A stretch of 64,000 nucleotides of DNA, from NCBI GenBank assembly GCA_017469935.1, contig JAFUFL010000022.1, positions 1-64,000 on the forward strand, read 5' to 3'. Positions 54,264-63,340 of this stretch are shown here, one piece after another (the first letter of the stretch is position 1; each line of letters begins with the position of its first letter). The notes beneath the pieces are model-generated. The model did no database searches, was not told the origin of the DNA, and saw only the letters and a program-made list of their open reading frames with translations. Origin of the DNA: Lachnospiraceae bacterium (GTDB lineage Bacteria; Bacillota; Clostridia; Lachnospirales; Lachnospiraceae). Both the position numbers and the translations under genes were made by a program.

Positions 54264-55115
54264 ATGTACGAGAGCTATAGAAGTTTTGCTTCCGTTTATG
54301 ACGAGTTTATGGACGGCACGGATTATCAGCAGGTGGCTGACAACATCCAGGACATGATCACGCGCTACGGCGTGTCCAAGCCGACGCAGAAGAGAACCGG
54401 TGCCTCCGAGGCCAGAGACGTGCTCCTGGCGGCGGAAAAGAACCTGGTGGTGGACCTGGCCTGCGGGACGGGCAAGCTGACGGAGATCCTGGCGGACAGG
54501 GGGTACGACGTCATGGGGATCGATCTGTCCGAAGAGATGCTGGGCATGGCTCTGGAGCGGAGAGACAAACTCAGGCACAGAACGCTCTACCTGTGCCAGG
54601 ATATGAGAGAATTCGAGCTCTACGGAACGGCTGGGACCTTTATCAGTGTGGGGGACAGCATCAACTACCTCCTCACGGACGAGGACATGGTGAAGCTGTT
54701 CACGAGGGTAAATACCTTTCTCTTCCCGCGCGGGATCTTCGTGTTTGATTTCAAGACCCTTCACCTCTACAGGGATGTGATCGGGGACAGGACGATCGCG
54801 GAGGACCGGGATGACTGCTCCTTTATCTGGGACAACTGGTTTGATGAGGACACCCGCATCAACGAGTACGATCTCTCCCTGTTCATCAAAGAGAACCGGG
54901 AAGATGAGGACGACAATCAGTTCCGCAAGTATCAGGAGATCCATCGCCAGCGCGGTTACACGCTGGAGGAGATCAGGGGCTTTGCGGAGAGCGCCGGCCT
55001 CACCTGGATGGCGGAAATGGACAGCGAGACGATGGGACCCGTTCGCGAGGACAGCGAGAAAATTCTGTGCGTCGTGAGAGAGAGCGGCAAGAAGCTGCCG
55101 AGAGGAATCGGATGA
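54264..55115 (+). CDS. SAM-dependent methyltransferase (class I)
   Basis: The 283-residue protein has the SAM-binding motif VDLACGTGKL (about residues 65-74), followed by GIDLSEEML and a later GDSINYL strand. It matches the small-molecule class I methyltransferases of the Methyltransf_25 type. The substrate is unknown. The gene sits among hisC and dapF without a clear pathway link. The ATG is preceded by an A-rich stretch with a weak ribosome binding site. Confidence 0.9.
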   Translation: MYESYRSFASVYDEFMDGTDYQQVADNIQDMITRYGVSKPTQKRTGASEARDVLLAAEKNLVVDLACGTGKLTEILADRGYDVMGIDLSEEMLGMALERRDKLRHRTLYLCQDMREFELYGTAGTFISVGDSINYLLTDEDMVKLFTRVNTFLFPRGIFVFDFKTLHLYRDVIGDRTIAEDRDDCSFIWDNWFDEDTRINEYDLSLFIKENREDEDDNQFRKYQEIHRQRGYTLEEIRGFAESAGLTWMAEMDSETMGPVREDSEKILCVVRESGKKLPRGIG

Positions 55116-55152
55116 ATGGTGGTGAGCCACCCCACACAGAAAGAGAGAGCAT

Positions 55153-56049
55153 ATGATCATCAAATTTTCAAAAATGGAAGGATGCGGCAACGACTACGTC
55201 TACGTAAACGGCATCTCCCAGAGCATCCCGTCCGAGTCCAAGCCGGAGCTTGTCAGAAAGCTCAGCGACAGGCATTTCGGAATCGGCGGCGACGGCGTGA
55301 TCTTCATAAATGACTCCGAGATTGCGGACTTCGAGATGGAAATGTACAACGCCGACGGAAGCCGCGGCGAGATGTGCGGAAACGGGATCCGCTGCGTGGG
55401 AAAATTTGTGTATGACAAAGGCCTGACGGACCGGACGCAGATCACCGTGGAGAGCTTTGGCAAGATCAAGTACCTCACGCTGTACCCGGAAGACGGCGCC
55501 GTAAAGCGCGTCAGAGTCAACATGGGGCCGGCCATCCTGGAAGCGAAGCAGATTCCCGTCCTCTATGACGAACAGGAGACGAGAACGCTGGAGCTCGAGG
55601 ACGGAAGCACCGTTAAGTGCGCGGTCGTGGACGCGCCCCTGGAGATCGACGGCGAGGTCAAAAGAGTGACCTGCGTCTCCATGGGAAACCCCCACGCAGT
55701 CCTCTTCGTGGATGAGACGGCGGATCTTCCGCTCGAGAAGATCGGACCTGCCTATGAGAACCACAGGCGGTTCCCCAACAGGATCAACACGGAGTTTGTC
55801 CAGGTCATCGACCGGGGACATGTGCGCATGAGAGTCTGGGAGAGAGGCTCGGGCGAGACCCTGGCCTGCGGCACCGGATGCTGCGCCACCGGCGTCGCCT
55901 GTGTCCTGACCGGAAAGACGGATGACAGGATCCTGGTGGACGTCCTCGGCGGACAGCTCGAGATCGAGTGGGACAAACAGCACAACAGCGTATGGATGAC
56001 AGGCCCTGCGAGAACTGTGTTTGAAGGCACGGTTGACACAGAGCTCTGA
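55153..56049 (+). CDS. dapF: Diaminopimelate epimerase
   Basis: The 298-residue protein has the two catalytic cysteines in MCGNGIR (Cys75) and LACGTGC (Cys239), plus GCGNDYVY at the start. It converts LL- to meso-diaminopimelate for lysine and peptidoglycan synthesis. No other dap gene is next to it. A GAGAGA site precedes the ATG. The call is firm. Confidence 0.96.
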   Translation: MIIKFSKMEGCGNDYVYVNGISQSIPSESKPELVRKLSDRHFGIGGDGVIFINDSEIADFEMEMYNADGSRGEMCGNGIRCVGKFVYDKGLTDRTQITVESFGKIKYLTLYPEDGAVKRVRVNMGPAILEAKQIPVLYDEQETRTLELEDGSTVKCAVVDAPLEIDGEVKRVTCVSMGNPHAVLFVDETADLPLEKIGPAYENHRRFPNRINTEFVQVIDRGHVRMRVWERGSGETLACGTGCCATGVACVLTGKTDDRILVDVLGGQLEIEWDKQHNSVWMTGPARTVFEGTVDTEL

Positions 56050-56081
56050 TATATCACAGATCACAGAAAGGCGGTATTACA

Positions 56082-56588
56082 ATGGGAATTTTACAGCAGT
56101 GGAGAGATAAAGCATATGATGAGAGAGCCAATAAGGGCGATCTTCAGAGACTTTGGGCGGACTATTTTGCCAAGGAGAAAGACATCTATGCACAGCTTCT
56201 CAAAAATCCGGATGAAGTCGTGACCGGAACAGTGAGCGAACTTGCCGAGAAATATGGCGTGGACCTCATAACCATGGTCGGTTTCCTGGACGGAATCAAC
56301 GATTCCCTCAAGGAGCAGAACCCCATCGAGGAGATGGACGAGAACACGGTCGTAAATCTCGGCTTTGACAAGGAACTGCTCTACAAGAACATGGTAGCGG
56401 CGGGTGCCGACTGGCTGTACGGGCTGGAGGAGTGGGACGCCATCTTCGATGAGGAGAAGAGAAAAGAACTCTACAAGGAGCAGAAGGAGAGCGGCACCGT
56501 AAGAAAGCCCGCCAAGATCTATCCCAATGATCCCTGCCCTTGCGGATCCGGCAAAAAATACAAGAAGTGCCACGGCAAAAACCGCTGA
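56082..56588 (+). CDS. SEC-C motif protein
   Basis: The 168-residue protein ends with a SEC-C zinc motif, CPCGSGKKYKKCH, as found at the end of SecA. The rest is helical and acidic with no membrane segment, and no enzyme motif is seen. In Clostridia such proteins are common and uncharacterised. It lies 32 bp after dapF and before a bidirectional hairpin. Confidence 0.87.
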   Translation: MGILQQWRDKAYDERANKGDLQRLWADYFAKEKDIYAQLLKNPDEVVTGTVSELAEKYGVDLITMVGFLDGINDSLKEQNPIEEMDENTVVNLGFDKELLYKNMVAAGADWLYGLEEWDAIFDEEKRKELYKEQKESGTVRKPAKIYPNDPCPCGSGKKYKKCHGKNR

Positions 56589-56620
56589 GAGAAGCGAAGC
56601 GGCAAATAATTACAAAATAG

Positions 56621-56653
56621 AACGAGCGAGAGGAATGAATCCTCTCGCTCGTT
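56621..56653. terminator. Bidirectional terminator hairpin
   Basis: A perfect 14-bp stem (56621-56634 with 56640-56653) with a 5-nt loop lies between convergent genes. T-rich sequence follows on both sides. Confidence 0.88.
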
Positions 56654-56688
56654 TTACTATTAATGCAATGAACTTTGCCGGCAGGCAC

Positions 56689-57432
56689 TCAGCAGCAGAA
56701 AAACCTTCCGCCGCAGAAGAGATTGAGAAACGCGTTGAGCAGGCAGAGCCGGAGGCACCAGCCGCCGGAGTCGTAAGGCTCCACGTATCCCGTCTGCCTC
56801 TGCTGATACCGGCCACTGCCGCGGCTCAGCTGTGTGACGAGGTTCTGGTAGGAGTAGTTGTTGGGCTCCATGCTGGCCGCCGTCTGGGCGTGTTCAAGGG
56901 CCTGCGCATGATTTCCGAGACCGGCGTTTGCGATCGCGCTGTAGTAGTACCAGAGGGCACTGTGATCCTGAACGTTGCTCAGCACGTTGAGAGCTTCACT
57001 GTAGCGCCTGTTGTTGATATAGCTCGCGGCCGCGTTCATATACCGCACGTAGTCGCTGCTCATATTCTGGTTGTAATTCTGATGGTACTGTCCGCCGTAA
57101 GCGCCCGCGAAGAAATCGTTGAAGAAATCTTCCCAGTTCGTGTAGAACTGGCCGCCCTGGCCGGAATAGCCGCCGCCGGAGTAAGCGCCCGAGGAAGATC
57201 CCGATCCCGATCCGCCGCTGCTTCCGGAAGTGGAATAAGGATGCTGCCGCTCGTAAATGATCTGCTGATAGGCTTCCTGCACCAGCTTGAACATCTCCTC
57301 GGCTTTCTCTTTGTTGGGATTGTTGATATTGGCATCCGGATGGTACTTCTTGCTCAGAGTGCGGTATGCCTTCTTGATCTCTTCCTCTGTAGCATTTCTC
57401 TCAATGCCGAGTACTTTGTACGGATCACTCAT
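56689..57432 (-). CDS. J-domain protein
   Basis: The 247-residue protein has an N-terminal J domain (about residues 4-70) with His31-Pro32-Asp33, which stimulates DnaK ATPase. A Gly/Ser/Tyr-rich linker (about 75-115) and a helical repeat region follow, ending in a Cys/Phe/Leu-rich tail (GGRFFCC). It lacks the zinc and substrate domains of DnaJ, so it is a specialised co-chaperone. It overlaps the DUF5685-like gene by 8 bp, suggesting a joint role. Confidence 0.9.
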   Translation of the reverse strand: MSDPYKVLGIERNATEEEIKKAYRTLSKKYHPDANINNPNKEKAEEMFKLVQEAYQQIIYERQHPYSTSGSSGGSGSGSSSGAYSGGGYSGQGGQFYTNWEDFFNDFFAGAYGGQYHQNYNQNMSSDYVRYMNAAASYINNRRYSEALNVLSNVQDHSALWYYYSAIANAGLGNHAQALEHAQTAASMEPNNYSYQNLVTQLSRGSGRYQQRQTGYVEPYDSGGWCLRLCLLNAFLNLFCGGRFFCC

Positions 57433-58306
57433 TGTGCGATGTCCTTTCCGCGGAAGCTCCCGCTTCCGTTCGTTTTCTGTGCTTTTCTTCGAACTTACAC
57501 CATATTCCAGAATACAGTATATTTCTCAGGATATCAACATTTTCTACGATCGGCAGCGTCTCAAAAGCGGCCGTGCAGTCGGAGAGCGCCATTGTGAGAA
57601 TGCCGCGCACATACTCGTCGAACCCGGGTCTGTCCTTCATGGGAAGGAGCGGGTTGAAGCTCCCTGCGCGCTCATCCTTCTCCAGGTCGTCGTAGGCGTC
57701 CAAAATATAGATAAAGCGCCCCATTTCGAAGCCGACTCTGCGAAGAGCAGGGCCCCAGGTGTCCTTCTTGCAGTCAAAGACCTCTGCCAGCAGTTCCCCG
57801 AAGGTATCGGCCGCCTTGTCCAGGACGGCGGCAGGCGTCAGGTCTGTGTCCCCGGCCTTCTTTTCGAGTTTGTGCAGGGCATCCAGCCTGCTGCGGATCA
57901 CGGCCGCCTTCTCGGGATAGAGGGCCTGTGCCTTTTCACATCCGCTTTTTAAAGCTGCGGCAAACAATCTTTTGCTCTTCGATTTTTCGTCATTCCAGTC
58001 GTCCATACAGGAATAATAGGAGAGGATGATGCCCATGTCGGCGGCGTAGCGGGTGAACTCGTTCTGGCACGCCGCGTGCTTTTCAAAAGGGTGTACTATA
58101 CACCGAATAGTGCGCTTTACTTCCTGCGGCTCATAGAGGCCGGTCAGAAGAAGGGAGAGAAAGACCGTGTCATAACTGAGAGTGAGCCTCCCCGTCTGTC
58201 CGTAGTGGTCCTTCAGGTCCATGCACATCCCGCAGTAATAGGAGCGGTAAAGGGTAAACTCGCGAATTTTAAGATCCTGCTGGTTGACGACGACATAACC
58301 GAACAT
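57425..58306 (-). CDS. DUF5685-like protein with aspartate-rich motifs
   Basis: The 293-residue helical protein resembles the clostridial DUF5685 family (name from memory). It begins with a short strand, then a CxxC (YYCGMC). Two acidic motifs stand out, [10 protein letters not shown] (about residue 104) and [11 protein letters not shown] (about residue 207), spaced about as in all-alpha prenyl synthases. Function is unknown; the pairing with a J-domain gene (8-bp overlap) is conserved-looking. Confidence 0.75.
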   Translation of the reverse strand: MFGYVVVNQQDLKIREFTLYRSYYCGMCMDLKDHYGQTGRLTLSYDTVFLSLLLTGLYEPQEVKRTIRCIVHPFEKHAACQNEFTRYAADMGIILSYYSCMDDWNDEKSKSKRLFAAALKSGCEKAQALYPEKAAVIRSRLDALHKLEKKAGDTDLTPAAVLDKAADTFGELLAEVFDCKKDTWGPALRRVGFEMGRFIYILDAYDDLEKDERAGSFNPLLPMKDRPGFDEYVRGILTMALSDCTAAFETLPIVENVDILRNILYSGIWCKFEEKHRKRTEAGASAERTSHNE

Positions 58307-58355
58307 AATATATAAGCTCCTTTTCGGACGAAATACAATAGTAGTATAACATAAG

Positions 58356-58381
58356 AAAGCGGCCGGATGACCGGCCGCTTT
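58356..58381 (-). terminator. Hairpin after the zinc-ribbon gene
   Basis: A perfect 11-bp GC-rich stem (AAAGCGGCCGG) with a 4-nt loop directly follows the minus-strand stop codon. The T-run on the minus strand is short. Confidence 0.7.
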
Positions 58382-58383
58382 GA

Positions 58384-58803
58384 TCAGCTTTTTTTGTGAA
58401 ATTCATATCCGCACCTGGGACACCGCACCATGATATGGCCTTTGCCGCGAGGAATGCGGATCTTCTGGTTGCAGCGGGGGCACTTGTAAATGTGATAGTC
58501 CTTGAGCTGGGACATGTTGCTTCCCAGGCTTGAGAAGCGGCCCGTCAGCTTGTCGCGGATCTGCAGGAATTTCTGATTCTCTTCATATCTCTTGGGAATG
58601 TCTCTGGAGAACATTCTCCAGTAAAGGATTACAAGGATTATAAGCGTAATCAGTCCGGAAAATGGGATCCGTATAAACATTCCGACTATTATGAAGGCAA
58701 GAAGAAAAATGGAGAGAAAGCGCGAAAGACTGTCCACTCCGTACCTGCCTTGCATGAATCTGGAAAAACGACTCTTTAAATCTTCAATCATAGGCGTAGT
58801 CAC
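58384..58803 (-). CDS. Membrane protein with C-terminal zinc ribbon
   Basis: The 139-residue protein has two hydrophobic helices (about residues 28-62) and a C-terminal zinc ribbon with CPRC and CPRCG pairs. Small clostridial proteins of this form are uncharacterised. The ribbon would face the cytoplasm. It is monocistronic, ending in a hairpin at 58356. Between it and azlD (58804-58947) nothing else is seen. Confidence 0.82.
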   Translation of the reverse strand: MTTPMIEDLKSRFSRFMQGRYGVDSLSRFLSIFLLAFIIVGMFIRIPFSGLITLIILVILYWRMFSRDIPKRYEENQKFLQIRDKLTGRFSSLGSNMSQLKDYHIYKCPRCNQKIRIPRGKGHIMVRCPRCGYEFHKKS

Positions 58804-58947
58804 ATTCCTTTGTCATCAATATCTGCCATAATTGTCCCATTCGTAATTAATTGTAGAGTATAGAATGGTGATTTCAAGTAATAAAAGGGAAAAAGAGTAT
58901 AAAAAAACAATAAACGAACCTTCCGCCTCAGATTCTCATTTCCCGGA

Positions 58948-59256
58948 TCAGAAGATCAGTCCGGTTAGGAACACCGTTGCACAGCAGGAGACGGCGACAA
59001 AAAACAGATCTCCTTTAAACCAGGCGGCCAGAAGGCCTACGACCAGCGCCGCAAGTCCCGACCATACATTGTCGGTGGCGGTGACGATCGCCGGAAATGT
59101 CATGACGGCGAGGGTCACATAAGGGACATAGTACAGGAAAGAGCGGACAAACGTGTTGGTGATCTCTTTTCTGAATACCAGAAACGGGAGCATTCTGATG
59201 CAGTATACGGTGAGACACATGACCAGAAGCGAGAAATAGATGTAATTGCTGTTCAT
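58948..59256 (-). CDS. azlD: Branched-chain amino acid exporter small subunit AzlD
   Basis: The 102-residue protein has four hydrophobic helices and the pattern of AzlD (RMLPFLVFRK, then FLYYVPYVTLAVMTFPAI). With AzlC it exports branched-chain amino acids or analogues. It overlaps azlC by 4 bp, as usual. Confidence 0.93.
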   Translation of the reverse strand: MNSNYIYFSLLVMCLTVYCIRMLPFLVFRKEITNTFVRSFLYYVPYVTLAVMTFPAIVTATDNVWSGLAALVVGLLAAWFKGDLFFVAVSCCATVFLTGLIF

Positions 59257-60005
59257 GCTTCCTTCCTTTCTTCCACGGGATGGATCACTGCGGCCGCGCC
59301 CGCGATCGCAAGCGTGAGAATGATCACCTTAAATCCGACGGAGATCTCCTTGAGCACCGGGAGCACGGAGAAAAGGCCGCTGGCGGTCATGGAGATCACG
59401 ACAAGGCCGAGGATGAAGCGGTTCTCCCTTGCGGGGGGAATGATGATTGCCAGGAACATGCCGTAAAGAGATACACTCAGCGCATTTACCGCCCACGCCG
59501 GCATGATATTGCCCAGCAGAACGCCCAGCACCGTGCCGGTGGTCCAGCCGGCGACGGAGACGATCGTCATGCCATAGGTATATTTTGGCTCCAGATAGCC
59601 CTTGACTGCCGAAGAGAGGCCGAAGATCTCATCCGTGATGCAGTAGGGAAGCAGGAACCTGTGGTAAAAAGGAAGGCTCGGGCTGAGCTTCTGCGACAGG
59701 GAGCAGCTCATCAGAAAATAGCGCATATTGACGACGATACAGGTGGTGATCATCTCAAATACGCCGGCGTGGGAGGCGATCAGATTGATCGCGGCGAACT
59801 CGCCCGCCGATGCGACCATTCCCGCAGACATAAGACCTGCCTGCAGCGCGTTCATGCCGATCCCTCTGGCCGTGATGCCAAGCGCGAAAGAAACGGCAAA
59901 ATATCCCATGCAGATCGGTATTCCGTCGCGAAGACCGCGCACAAACCAGGGGAGCTGACGCGTTCCGGGATCAATTTCTTGTGTTTTTTTAGAGGTTTGA
60001 GTCAT
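59253..60005 (-). CDS. azlC: Branched-chain amino acid exporter AzlC
   Basis: I chose the ATG at 60005 (250 residues), where the protein begins MTQTSKK; the open frame extends to 60080 but without a better ribosome binding site. The protein has the AzlC family pattern GLRDGIPICMGYFAVSFALG and six to seven hydrophobic helices. With AzlD it forms a small export pump for leucine, isoleucine or valine analogues. The valS gene for valyl-tRNA follows on the other strand; the link is not proven. Confidence 0.92.
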   Translation of the reverse strand: MTQTSKKTQEIDPGTRQLPWFVRGLRDGIPICMGYFAVSFALGITARGIGMNALQAGLMSAGMVASAGEFAAINLIASHAGVFEMITTCIVVNMRYFLMSCSLSQKLSPSLPFYHRFLLPYCITDEIFGLSSAVKGYLEPKYTYGMTIVSVAGWTTGTVLGVLLGNIMPAWAVNALSVSLYGMFLAIIIPPARENRFILGLVVISMTASGLFSVLPVLKEISVGFKVIILTLAIAGAAAVIHPVEERKEA

Positions 60006-60148
60006 AATTTCCAATACTTTTATGGTACAATGGTTTACGTTGCAAATATGAATTATACCATCATAATATGGAATGTGCACCGCAGAATGGACAGAATCTA
60101 TACTGAATTATTTTCAGCTGACCGCCGTGCAAAGTAAAGGAGGAGATC

Positions 60149-60322
60149 ATGCTGCCTTCAGATCCCGATATGCTCGCAAGTTTTCTTAATATGAAGCTGA
60201 GAGACCACTACGCGTCTCTGGACGCCCTCTGCGAGGACCTCGAACTTGACAAAGAGGAGATCATCGCCAAACTCAAAGAGGCCGATTACGACTATATACC
60301 GGCCCGCAATCAGTTCCTCTGA
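60149..60322 (+). CDS. DUF4250 small protein
   Basis: This 57-residue protein starts MLPSDPDMLASFLNMKLRD, the hallmark of DUF4250. A strong AGGAGGAG site precedes the ATG at 60149. It is a common small soluble protein of Lachnospiraceae and other Clostridia with unknown function. It lies between divergent azlCD and valS. Confidence 0.9.
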   Translation: MLPSDPDMLASFLNMKLRDHYASLDALCEDLELDKEEIIAKLKEADYDYIPARNQFL

Positions 60323-60330
60323 AGCCGGAA

Positions 60331-60359
60331 TTGACAAAAGACGGACACCTATATATATT
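60331..60359 (+). promoter_or_regulatory. valS promoter
   Basis: -35 TTGACA (60331-60336) and -10 TATATT (60354-60359) with a 17-bp spacer. The leader (about 65 bp) is too short for a T-box. Confidence 0.8.
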
Positions 60360-60431
60360 TGTTCATAATATGTAATTATTCAGCGCCTTTCCTTAAGGGA
60401 TAGGCTCTGTCAAAAAAGGAGACTATAAAAA

Positions 60432-63131
60432 ATGCGAAAGATGCTCGCCAAGACTTATGATCCTCAGGGAATTGAGGACCGGATCTATAAAAACTGGGAG
60501 GAAAAGAAGTACTTCCACGCCGAGGTGGACCACAGTAAGACACCTTTCACGATCGTGATTCCCCCGCCGAATATCACCGGACAGCTCCACATGGGACACG
60601 CCCTGGACAACACCATGCAGGATATCCTGATCCGCTGGAAGCGCATGCAGGGCTACAATGCCCTCTGGCAGCCCGGAACGGACCACGCCTCCATCGCGAC
60701 GGAAGTCAAGATCATTAATAACCTCAAGGAGCAGGGCATCAGCAAGCAGGACCTGGGCCGCGAGAAATTCCTCGAGTACTGCTGGGACTGGCGCAAGGAG
60801 TACGGCGGCAGGATCGTCAACCAGCTCAAGAAGCTCGGTTCTTCCTGCGACTGGGACCGCGAGCGCTTCACAATGGATGAGGGCTGCAACAAAGCCGTCA
60901 CGGAAGTCTTCGTCAAGATGCATGAGAAAGGGTGGATCTACAAGGGAAGCCGGATCATCAACTGGTGCCCTGTGTGCAACACCTCTATTTCCGATGCGGA
61001 AGTGCAGTACGAGGAGCAGGCCGGCCACTTCTGGCATATCAAGTATCCCCTGATCGAGGAGGACGGACAGATCTCCAAGACCACTTTCCTTGAGTTTGCC
61101 ACCACCCGTCCCGAGACCATGCTCGGTGATACGGCCGTCGCCGTTCATCCCGAAGATGACCGCTATAAAGACCTGATCGGCCGCTATGTGTGGCTTCCCT
61201 TCGTGGACAGAAAGATCCCGATCGTCGCCGACGAGTACGTTGACAGAGAATTCGGTACCGGCGTCGTCAAGATCACGCCCGCTCACGACCCCAACGACTT
61301 CGAGGTCGGAAAGCGCCATAACCTGCCCGAGATCAACATCATGAACGACAACGCCACCATCAACGAGAACGGCGGCAAGTTCTGCGGCATGGACCGCTAT
61401 GAGGCGAGAGCGCAGATCGTCAAAGAGCTTGACGAGATGGGGCTTCTTGTCCGCATTGAAGATTACAGCCACAATGTCGGCACGCATGACAGATGCGGCA
61501 CGACCGTCGAGCCTTTGATCAAGCAGCAGTGGTTCGTCAAGATGGACGAGCTCATTAGGCCCGCTGTCAAGGGCGTCAAAGAGGGCGATATCCAGCTGAT
61601 CCCCAAGCGCATGGAGAAGACCTACTTCAACTGGACGGACAACATCCGCGACTGGTGCATCAGCCGTCAGCTCTGGTGGGGCCACAGAATCCCCGCCTAT
61701 TACTGCGATCAGTGCGGAGAGATCGTCGTCGCCAAAGAAGCGCCCACCGTCTGCCCTAAGTGCGGCGGAACGCATTTTACCCAGGATCCCGACACACTGG
61801 ACACCTGGTTCTCCAGCGCCCTGTGGCCTTTCAGCACACTGGGCTGGCCCGAGCAGACAGAGGACCTCAAATATTTCTATCCCACCGACGTCCTGGTCAC
61901 CGGCTATGACATCATTTTCTTCTGGGTCATCCGAATGATCTTCTCGGGTTACGAGCAGATGGGAGAGAGACCTTTTAAGAGCGTCCTATTCCACGGCCTT
62001 GTCAGGGACTCCCAGGGACGCAAGATGTCCAAGTCCCTCGGAAACGGCATTGATCCTCTGCGGATCATCGCGGATTACGGCGCAGACGCGCTGCGCATGA
62101 CGCTGATCACCGGCAACGCGCCCGGAAACGACATGCGCTTCTACGACGAGAGAGTCATTGCCAACAGAAACTTCGCCAACAAGATCTGGAATGCATCCAG
62201 ATTTATCATGATGAATCTTCCCGAGGAAGGTTCTCCCGAGGAAGCGGCTCTTGCGGCTCTCATCGACGCGGACAAGGTGCCCGCGGGAATCTGTGCGGAG
62301 GACAAATGGATCCTGTCCCGCATGGACGAGACCGTCGCCGCCGTCACGGACAACATGAACAAATTCGAGCTGGGCATCGCGGTCCAGAAGGTCTACGACT
62401 TTATGTGGGACGAGTTCTGCGACTGGTACATCGAGATGGTCAAGCCCAGGCTCTACAAGACGGATGATACGCAGAGCAAGCTCGCAGCGCTGTGGACCCT
62501 GCAGAAGGTCCTGATCACCGGCCTCAAGCTCCTGCATCCTTACATGCCCTTCATCACGGAGGAGATCTTCACCACCGTGCAGAGCAAGGAAGAATCCATC
62601 ATGATCTCTTCCTGGCCGCTGCCGCGCGAAGATTTCCGGTTCCCCCGCGAAGAAGAGGCGATCGAGAATATCAAGAACGCCGTCCGCGCGGTCCGCGCCG
62701 TCCGTAACGAGAGACAGGTCGCCCCTTCGAGAAAGGCCAAGATCTATGTCGTCTCCGACAAGGACGAAGTGCTCTCCATGTTCTCGGACAACAAGATGTT
62801 CTTCGAGACGCTGGCCAGCGCGTCCGACACCGTCCTGTGCAGGGACAAGGCGGAAGTTCCGGACGGAGCGCTCAGCATGATCCTTCCTTTCGCGGCCCTC
62901 TACCTTCCTCTTGCGGATCTCATGGACGTAGCTGCCGAGATCGCGAGACTTGAAAAGGAAGAGAAGAGACTGCAGGGCGAGCTCAAGAGGAGCGCTGGAA
63001 TGCTCAGCAATGAGAAATTCCTGGCCAAGGCCCCCGCAGCCAAGATCGAAGCGGAAAAAGAGAAACAGAGAGCTTACGAAGAGCAGATGAAGCGCGTCAG
63101 AGAGGAACTTGAGAATCTTAAAAAGCTCTGA
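60432..63131 (+). CDS. valS: Valyl-tRNA synthetase
   Basis: The 899-residue class I synthetase has the HIGH-type motif PPNITGQLHMGHAL and the KMSKS motif RKMSKSLGNG, an editing domain and a C-terminal coiled coil (about residues 830-899). It charges tRNA-Val and clears misloaded threonine. It is transcribed from its own promoter. Length is normal. Confidence 0.98.
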   Translation: MRKMLAKTYDPQGIEDRIYKNWEEKKYFHAEVDHSKTPFTIVIPPPNITGQLHMGHALDNTMQDILIRWKRMQGYNALWQPGTDHASIATEVKIINNLKEQGISKQDLGREKFLEYCWDWRKEYGGRIVNQLKKLGSSCDWDRERFTMDEGCNKAVTEVFVKMHEKGWIYKGSRIINWCPVCNTSISDAEVQYEEQAGHFWHIKYPLIEEDGQISKTTFLEFATTRPETMLGDTAVAVHPEDDRYKDLIGRYVWLPFVDRKIPIVADEYVDREFGTGVVKITPAHDPNDFEVGKRHNLPEINIMNDNATINENGGKFCGMDRYEARAQIVKELDEMGLLVRIEDYSHNVGTHDRCGTTVEPLIKQQWFVKMDELIRPAVKGVKEGDIQLIPKRMEKTYFNWTDNIRDWCISRQLWWGHRIPAYYCDQCGEIVVAKEAPTVCPKCGGTHFTQDPDTLDTWFSSALWPFSTLGWPEQTEDLKYFYPTDVLVTGYDIIFFWVIRMIFSGYEQMGERPFKSVLFHGLVRDSQGRKMSKSLGNGIDPLRIIADYGADALRMTLITGNAPGNDMRFYDERVIANRNFANKIWNASRFIMMNLPEEGSPEEAALAALIDADKVPAGICAEDKWILSRMDETVAAVTDNMNKFELGIAVQKVYDFMWDEFCDWYIEMVKPRLYKTDDTQSKLAALWTLQKVLITGLKLLHPYMPFITEEIFTTVQSKEESIMISSWPLPREDFRFPREEEAIENIKNAVRAVRAVRNERQVAPSRKAKIYVVSDKDEVLSMFSDNKMFFETLASASDTVLCRDKAEVPDGALSMILPFAALYLPLADLMDVAAEIARLEKEEKRLQGELKRSAGMLSNEKFLAKAPAAKIEAEKEKQRAYEEQMKRVREELENLKKL

Positions 63132-63198
63132 TACGGACTTTGCCGGAATTTTCATGATTTCCCGACCGGACGAATATCAGTTAACGGTCTGAATACAG

Positions 63199-63232
63199 AG
63201 GGGCGCGGTTTGAAAGACCGCGCCCCTGTCAT
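63199..63232 (+). terminator. Terminator after valS
   Basis: An 11-bp perfect GC-rich stem (63199-63209 with 63217-63227) is followed by GTCATTTAT. The T-run is weak. Confidence 0.75.
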
Positions 63233-63340
63233 TTATACAGATCCGGCGCCCGCAGTCCCGGATACGGAGAATATGGGACGGGGAGCGCCGCCGATCACCT
63301 TGCTCTATTGACTATTTTGAAGGAAAGGAAAAGGACCGCC

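Noticed and set aside
60360-60431. T-box riboswitch before valS
   Set aside because: The leader is too short and lacks a terminator and the T-box core.
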